Origin: Cryptomeria japonica
Lineage: Eukaryota; Streptophyta; Pinopsida; Cupressales; Cupressaceae
Direction: 5' to 3'
Length of the DNA stretch: 64,000 nt
Assembly: GCF_030272615.1 (NCBI RefSeq)
Contig: NC_081406.1
Span: forward strand, 396,514,439-396,578,438
In this document: positions 57,724 through 64,000 of the stretch, piece by piece
How the letters are laid out: every line of letters begins with the position of its first letter
How positions within the stretch are numbered: the first letter of the stretch is position 1
Notes under the pieces: generated by a model
The model's database searches: none
The model's input: only the letters and a program-made list of their open reading frames with translations
What the model was told of the DNA's origin: nothing
Position numbers and translations under genes: made by a program

Positions 57724-59540
57724 TGAAATGATGTCTAGACCTCAAAGGACAAAAGGACCAAGTGACAAAAGGACAAAATGACAATGTCTCCCCTATATGC
57801 TTGGATACTAAGCTAGGTTTGACCAAATGACATTGATGACAAAAAGACAAAAGTTTGATAAGGTCTAGACTTCTTAACAATGACTTAGGGTTGTATCAAA
57901 GATTTGCATTACTCAAGTATGACAAAACCTAGTTTTGACACTATATACTATGCAAATGACCTTAATATGATATAATAATGACCTAAGCTTAATGAAGAGA
58001 CCTAGGGTATGCAAATATGAATGTATGACAATGGTATTACTCTGATGCAAGAGGACACATGCAAAAGGATGACCCTTATTGATATGCAAAGGAGTATGAC
58101 CTAGATGAAACCTAACCTTGGTACTTGACAATGATTTTGCAAAATGCAAACCTAGGATGAACCTAAATCTAAGTGACATGAATGTTGAGACAAGATTTTG
58201 AAAAATATTTGACAACCATGTTTGAAGGTGTTTTGAACTTTTTTGGATGAAATGTTCTTGTGTTTAACCTTGTTTTGAATCAATTTATCTTGTTTTTGAA
58301 ATGAGATGCAATTCAACTTTTGACAAGTAAAGAAGACAAGATATTTTAACATAGACTCAAGACAATCATGCTCATTCACACATTTCTTATGGTAGGCAAG
58401 GACAGTAGGTACTTGAGAGGTAGACTCGTTATAAGATTCAAGGAGAATACATAGATGCTTGACCCCACGGGCTCCCCTCCACGGCACTCACTTCTCAGGG
58501 CAGCCAAGCATCAGTCCCCATGGAAATCTCCCCATGGCAAACTTAGTATCTCTTCCAAGTATCCGAACTTGTCCTTCTCAAGCAACTAGAAGGATTTTTG
58601 GCCTCTAAATACAAGGTGTTTAGTAAGGATTTATGTTAAGCGTTACTCCTTGATGTCACGCAAGCGTGATTGAGACATTAAGCCCATCAAGATACTAAAC
58701 AAATTTAGTCGTGCAAGCATGATTTAGACCGTGAGGTCCTACTTAGATGTTGATATGAGAAAGATTTCAAGGGTCATCACTTCCCAAGTAACTGCCATTC
58801 CCACGTAACCCTTCCTTCAAAGCTTTTGCTCATCAGGTATTTTTTTATAGTGAGTTAGAATGCCAAGGTATTATAGCCGTACTCACTTTGGGTCATTCCC
58901 TTCTCACGATTATCACTTGCTTGCAAAAGCAAATGGTTGGGAAGGCAAGCCCTCTAAAGGTGACACACGATCAAAAACATGAGCATGGTATTGAAGATCT
59001 GGATTTTTTATCACCCTAAGAAGGATGAGAGCATACTCTCCTACTCCAATGTCAAACTCAACAATCAAAGCAAACATATGTTCATTCCATCCTATTTAGA
59101 AATCATACTAGGTGCCTAAAAATTAATTGCAAACACAAAGTTTAGTTGTAGTCCAAGGCAACCTGCAAAACCCAAGTCAGAAGTTTGATATGTTTAGTCT
59201 TTGACTATCGAACCTGCATAAAACATGTTAGTAGTTTCATTTGTTGTCTTTGTCATGCGTATGCCAAGGTTCTGCACAGAGAATCAGTACCAACAAAACC
59301 AAAAAAGCAGAAACAGAATGCAAAAGAAAACAATTTGCAAGTGAAAAACATTGTCTTTTACCTTTGTTTCTGGCCATACAAAGGCGCAGAATGTCTGACA
59401 CAGGCGCAGAATGTCCTTGACATAGGCGCAGAATGCTTGACACAAGCGCAAAAGTTCCCAGAAAACCCTGCACTACCCTGTTTCTTGGGTTTTTGACTTG
59501 CAAATCAACTCAAAAGCACTCAAAAGAATGATTAGGGGGT
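57724..59540 (-). other. Leader of the truncated Tat-type element
   Basis: No gene. 57725-57790 has repeated ggacaaaa words. 58840-59045 is similar in complement to the leader block at 10365-10545. Four GGCGCA words lie near the primer site. Confidence 0.5.
59383..59450 (-). repeat. Short GGCGCA array, 20-22-bp spacing
   Basis: GGCGCA (last copy AGCGCA), mostly followed by GAATG, starts at 59383, 59403, 59425 and 59445. There are only four copies, but the spacing and position, just inside the primer site, match the large element's AGCGCT array. Confidence 0.65.
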
Positions 59541-59542
59541 TA

Positions 59543-59562
59543 GATTCACGTCGGGTTCACCA
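59543..59562 (-). promoter_or_regulatory. Primer binding site, tRNA-Trp
   Basis: The plus strand reads gattcacgtcgggttcacca, the 3' end of plant tRNA-Trp with CCA, five bases from the LTR. The match is about 20 nt, the usual length, in contrast to 41 nt in the large element. Confidence 0.87.
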
Positions 59563-59567
59563 ATTAA

Positions 59568-60998
59568 TGTAGCTAGGAAATCAGAAATCATCACAAGCAA
59601 ATCAAAATACTAATCTAGCTCAATCATGAAAGCTTAAATGCAATGATCAATCCTAAACACACTCAATAAAGACATGAAAACAAAACATTCAAGATTTGAA
59701 AATTAAGCAAACCAAGCGCAGATTTGAATGTCTCCTTCATGTGACTCCATTGTCCTTCTTTCTTCTTCAAATAACTTTGTTGTGGATCTCACCTACTAGT
59801 GCATGATCATGATATGAAAGCAAGTAGACAAGATGATTGCTCAAGAAATACTCGAAGCCTGATTGGTTTGACAAAGTGATTAGTTCGATAATGTGATTAT
59901 TAGATCGATAATGTGATTAGTTGGGATTGAAGAAATTCATCCAATTTATAGATAAATTGGAGAAAAGATCAAATTAGCATGAAGAGATTCAAATGGAAAT
60001 TGCAAATCAATATGACAAATTATGACAAATTTGCACTTTCTATGCAAAATTGATTGATTGATAATTCATGACAAAAATTATGACAACTTTCTATGTCAAA
60101 ATTGATTGATTGTCAATTATGACAAATTATGACAAATTGAAATGTCATTCCCATGAATTTAGGAGAAAAATAGGAGGAAATTGAATTAGAAATTAGAAAA
60201 ATTAGAAAATTGGAAAATTGGAAAATAGGAATTAGAAATTGAGGAAATTGGAAATTAGGAATTTAGTGAATTAATTAATAATTTTTCATTTATTAATTAA
60301 TTCACAAAGAGGGAATTTAGAAATTGATGAAAGATTAGGAAATTAAGAATTAGGAGAAACTAGGTAAATCAATTAATAATTTGTCATTTATTAATTAATT
60401 CACAAAAAGAAGAATAATTAGTTAGCCAATTAAATTAAACATTTAATTGTGACACGAAGACCTAGGATAAATAAATAAATTATTTAACCTAGAGGGAGAA
60501 ATGACAAACAAGGTTAAATGAATAAATCATGAAACCCTAGAAGATGAATTAGAAATGCAAGGACGACAATTAGGTCTTGATCTAAGATTGATTTGATGTC
60601 GATTCGACCATGATTTTGAATTGATTTGATTGATAAACAATTGAGATTGATTGACAAATTGACCAATATTGATAAAGAGACCAAATTGATATGCGCCAAT
60701 TCACATGATTGAAGAGGACAAGGGTCGATGATGAATCGATCGTAAAACGATGAGATTGACAAGGACGAGGATCGATGACAAATCGATCTCAAAACGATAA
60801 GATTGATAAGAGGACAAAACCCTAATTCAAAAGTGATAAAAATGAGGAATGCAGAAAAAGGACTCAATGCTCGCAAATGATAAAGACCAAGTACACAACA
60901 TAGAAGAAAGGTTAATGCGACGCAAAAACCTAAAATAAGGCAATGCACCAATGTTAAAGTATGACTCCGCAAGAGTTGACCATTTTTACGTGTCTACA
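59568..60998 (-). repeat. 5' LTR of the truncated Tat-type element
   Basis: On the plus strand it begins TGTAGCTAGG and ends TGTCTACA, with matching short inverted ends. Next to it is the primer site. There is no second copy in the window. It contains repeats of tatgacaaatt (60000-60135) and aattaattaatt-type stretches. Confidence 0.8.
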
Positions 60999-61017
60999 GT
61001 CATAATTCTGAAAATTG

Positions 61018-61260
61018 CAGAATGAATGTAAGATGTTATGTTTGTGGAAGATTTGGACACTTATCTAATCAATGCAGAACACAAACCGGCATAGGATATG
61101 GAAAAGCTATTCAGAAAATAATGTGACTTGTTATGCCTGTAACAAGATTGGACATATTGCAAAATTTTGTAGAAGCAAGTCCTCACTGGTAAATAACAAA
61201 GGCCCTAGTTTGAAAGGTAAAGAAAAAGTTGAAGAAGTAAAGCAGGAATTCTCAAAATAA
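61018..61260 (+). pseudogene. Retroelement gag end with two CCHC zinc knuckles
   Basis: Two knuckles are visible: CYVCGRFGHLSNQC near 61036-61077 and, in a different frame, CYACNKIGHIAKFC near 61132-61173, followed by a Lys-rich tail to a stop at 61258. Zinc knuckles bind the element RNA. The frame difference and the abrupt left end at the LTR (60998) show a broken gene, probably split by the LTR element's insertion. The copia-like spacing suggests but does not prove a copia gag. Confidence 0.75.
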
Positions 61261-61649
61261 TAGATCACGAAATCAGAACTAAATGTTGATAGGAATACTC
61301 CTCCACAGGTAGAAGAAAGTAACACTCCATCGGTAGGAGACTCTTCATCTAACTGAAGAAAATTTCCTTGAGGGTTTAGCAATCAAATGTGAAACATGCT
61401 ATTATTCCCTCGGTTGATGGTGAGAAGTTAAAATTACTTCTATACCGGCAGATAAGTTAAGTCATTACTTAATCAACAAGCATTAAATGTGGTAGTTGGC
61501 AAAAATAACATTATAAGTCAGTGTTTTTGGCTCCAATTTCATTTCACTGAGCATTCAAACAATCAAAGAGCACGAAAAAACCTGAGCAAAGTCATTTCAA
61601 GCAATTCAGGAAGCAATTTTTCCTAAGGCAGATAAAGGTCTTTATATCC
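61261..61649. other. Spacer between knuckles and aORF-D
   Basis: No gene. A few CCGG/CGGT-containing words occur, without clear phasing. Confidence 0.35.
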
Positions 61650-64000
61650 ATGGCTTCTTCATCTGTTCCTGAATTCATAGCAAACCCTACTGTAGTCGAA
61701 GTAATTAAATGGCCTAGACACGTATTTCAGTTAGTTCCCAAAATTGCTAAGAAGGATGATAATGTTGGTGCATTTTCTCAAATCCCCAAAGGAGTAGTTT
61801 TTGCAGAAGACCCTAGAATGTACATCCATTGTCACATAGAAGAATTAGGTGATGAGGAAATCAAGAGCATGTATAAAACTATAATTTGTGATGATTCCGG
61901 TATTGTGAAACCTGAACACAAAATAGTTGAAACCCTAGGATTCACTGAAATTCTCAGTATTCCGGATTTCCCTAAGGATGTTATAAGGATAGTTTTAAGC
62001 AACGTTCATGGTGAATTCTTCTGGTTAGACTCAATTCACAAAATCACAAAAGAGGCAGTAAAGGCTGTAACAGGGTTACCCTCCACCAGTAACAGGCCTG
62101 ATAAAACAAAGAAGGTCTCAAATGACCTAGTGATTAACCTAACAGGTGCAACATCTGACAAGAGATCTTTAAGAGTGAATGATGTAACCGACATCAATGT
62201 CAGATTCATTAGCATGATTTTGGGGTATAAAACCACACATGCAAATAGGTTAAACTCAGTCTCTAGCCTATGCATAAAGAGTGCCTATGATATGATCAAG
62301 GATAATGCAAAAATAGATGTGTGTGAATGGTTGAAAGATAAGATTATTGATAATCTTGGAAAAATTAAGAAAGACAAAAAGGGGACATTTAGATTTGGAA
62401 ACCTACTTGTCTATTTAATGATGAACATAACAAAACAGGTGCCTGGTATCAGTAATAAGAATCTTGGTTTTGATATACCGATAGGCAAACAATTGTCTGA
62501 TTTACTAAATAACATGGGTGAAAATAGAGAAAAGAATATAAATGAGCACTTTCAGGCATTAAAGGCCTGGATGAATACTAGAGTCAGACTTTCACAAGCA
62601 ATTGTAAATAAGTATAAGGATGAAATATGCTTTGTTATTAAGAAGGATGAGATTTGGATGGAGGCAGTTGTCCCAAGAACCATTTGGGTTACTGAAATGG
62701 GTTATGAAACTGATGACAACATAATTGAAACATATGCTAAAGCCCTTCTAGAAGCACCCAAGGAACCTAAAGAAGAGGTATTTGGCAGTGCTGAGACTAT
62801 TGAGAATCAAATTCAATCTAAGAAAAGGGTAAAGAAGGTAGAAGCAATAGTAAGAAGAGGATCTAGGCAAGCAAAGGCTATCAAAGAAGATGTACTTAAA
62901 CAAACTGGTATCACTGAAGATGAGTTACAAGCACAACAGCCAGAAACTAACCTTTCACCGGTAGCAACTTCTTCGGAAAGTGACATGCCAACTGCATTTA
63001 AAAGAGTTGTGAGGAAAAGAGAACCTTCACCAGTATCCACACCTTCTCCTAGAAGAACCAGATGGAAACAATAGGCAGTAAGGCCCCTGGCTAAGAAGAC
63101 AACTCCTAAGAAGAATAAGTTAACACCCAAAAAGAAGACTCAACAAAACATTGCTCCAATTGACAAACTACTAGATGAAATAATAGAGGATGGACAACTG
63201 AAAAACATCAATAAATTATATGATTCATTATCAATTGATGACAAGGAGAAAGTTGAAAACATTGTATTTCTACACTTGGATATTTACAAGAAATTTCTAA
63301 TGCAAGTGGTAGATGAATTACGGGCAGAACTGTTTAAAAGACTTGAAGCTATAAGGCAAGTTGTTGTAGAGCTTGATAAGAAAATGAAAATTGAAAAACT
63401 ATTTGTTGTTTATCCAGTCAACTCTCCAACAGCTTGAGGAAGATCTTGGCATCAGTAGAGATGGAAAACTTGATGAAGCAATTAGAAGCTCGGACTATGA
63501 TGCAGAAAAATTGAAAAATATCAAACTTGAAGATGATCTAAAAGTTGCACAGGATATTATTCAAGCACTTCAAGAAAATCTTACCATTTCAAGAAACAAG
63601 AGAAGAGAACTTTGTGAAAAGATGCAAAATGAGAATGATGAAAAGGAAACTCTTAGTGACCTAATGAATAAGCTGAAACAAGAAAACATGACAACAAAGA
63701 ATGAGATGCAGGATATGACTATGAGATTTTGTAAAGAAACTAAAGATAAAAAGAAGAATGAAGAAGACTTGACTAGAAGACTGAATGAAGCTACACATGA
63801 AAACACAAGATTTAGTTATGAAAATGATATGTTGAAGACAGATCTGATGCATGCACAGAATGACTCAAATGAACTCATGAGACAAAAAGGTATCTTGGAA
63901 GGAGAATTGGCTGCTGCAAATCAACATAAAGAAAAATTCAAGAAAAGCTCAGAAGAACTTGGTGACTTGTTGAAGAATCAGAAACCTAATGGTGACACTA
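61650..64000 (+). pseudogene. Long accessory ORF (aORF-D), broken, continues past the window
   Basis: Open for 474 codons from MASSSVPEFIANPTVVE to a TAG at 63072-63074. It continues in the same frame through a Lys-rich stretch (TTPKKNKLTPKKKTQQN) and then, after a frame change near 63420, as a coiled coil to the window end (LKQENMTTKNEMQDMTMRF). The head has VHGEFFWLDSIHKITKEAV, then KAVTGLPSTS near residues 125-160, the helix-and-GLP-turn pattern of plant-mobile-domain or DUF1985 type retroelement ORFs. Downstream is a helical region with KAWMNTRVRLSQAIV and a Ser/Arg-rich hinge. It is the best preserved of the sense accessory ORFs here. I do not recognise a precise family, and the role is unknown. 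Confidence 0.7.

Larger units (their letters stand above)
53711..60998 (-). mobile_element. Truncated, chimeric-looking Tat-type element
   Basis: Keeps a 5' LTR at right (59568-60998), a tRNA-Trp primer site and a leader, then joins directly (about 57725) to the linker just before RT. The sequence continues through RT, RNase H, second RNase H, integrase, A-rich tract and 3' untranslated DNA to a breakpoint at about 53711. Gag, protease and the 3' LTR are missing. The pol and 3' parts are closely similar to the 8500-18254 element, but that element has a tRNA-Lys site and mostly different LTRs. The first 20 or so LTR bases are similar in both (TGTA-ACAC-TAAAAATGGTC). Confidence 0.82.

Noticed and set aside
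60514-60972. A 152-codon minus-strand ORF
   Set aside because: It lies wholly within an LTR, and its Leu/Ile/Ser-rich sequence looks like chance in AT-rich DNA.

Overview
The window is plant nuclear DNA packed with retroelements, most likely from a large-genome seed plant and quite possibly a gymnosperm. The evidence is nested Ty3/gypsy elements of the Tat type (gag-pol with an extra RNase H and long leaders), a Ty1/copia remnant, an intron-containing CACTA (Tnp2-type) transposase gene, and decayed plant-mobile-domain-like accessory ORFs. I see no intact host gene, no bacterial-type operon, no rRNA and no CRISPR. The species cannot be fixed from sequence alone.

Layout. 1-5976: decayed gypsy RNase H/integrase on +, a phased TTGAAC/GTTCAA array, then a broken sense accessory ORF (aORF-A). 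6884-8056: tandem copies of an SPT6-like fragment on -. 8500-18254: Tat-type element on + with both LTRs, target duplication GGTAT, a tRNA-Lys type primer site and two phased TCGTACGA arrays; most of its gag and its reverse transcriptase are gone. 18255-23446: older DNA with a broken accessory ORF on - (aORF-B). 23452-41272: a nearly complete 17.8 kb Tat element on - with 1358-bp LTRs, target duplication AATAC, gag-pol with three visible lesions, and an antisense plant-mobile-domain ORF (aORF-C). 41775-46143: CACTA transposase gene. 46144-50949: poorly recognisable repetitive DNA containing a strict 21-bp array. 50950-53710: copia remnant on -. 53711-60998: broken Tat-type element on - that keeps one LTR and a tRNA-Trp primer site. 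60999-64000: gag zinc knuckles and a long accessory ORF with a coiled-coil tail (aORF-D) that runs off the window.

The most unusual signal is a family of short-word arrays. Different elements carry different short, often palindromic words (AGCGCT, TCGTACGA, ACCGGT, GGCGCA, and paired TTGAAC/GTTCAA). The words recur every 20-22 bp, sometimes 31-32 bp, and about 9.5 bp in one case, which is close to whole turns of the DNA helix. The arrays sit in untranslated leaders near the primer site and/or just upstream of an accessory ORF. In the large element, two AGCGCT arrays lie upstream of gag and upstream of the antisense accessory ORF, each pointing the same way relative to its downstream ORF. My inference is a family-specific recognition system, perhaps an accessory protein binding its own phased sites, similar in logic to the short-motif recognition by VANC proteins of Arabidopsis VANDAL transposons. 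Nothing in the window proves binding.

Within the elements the parts have standard roles. LTRs carry promoter and polyadenylation signals, a tRNA primes at the PBS, gag-pol makes the particle, protease, RT/RNase H and integrase, and the polypurine tract primes the second strand. LTR differences counted by eye are about 13 in 1358 bp for the large element and about 16 substitutions plus indels for the 8500-18254 element, so both inserted fairly recently compared with the decayed DNA around them.
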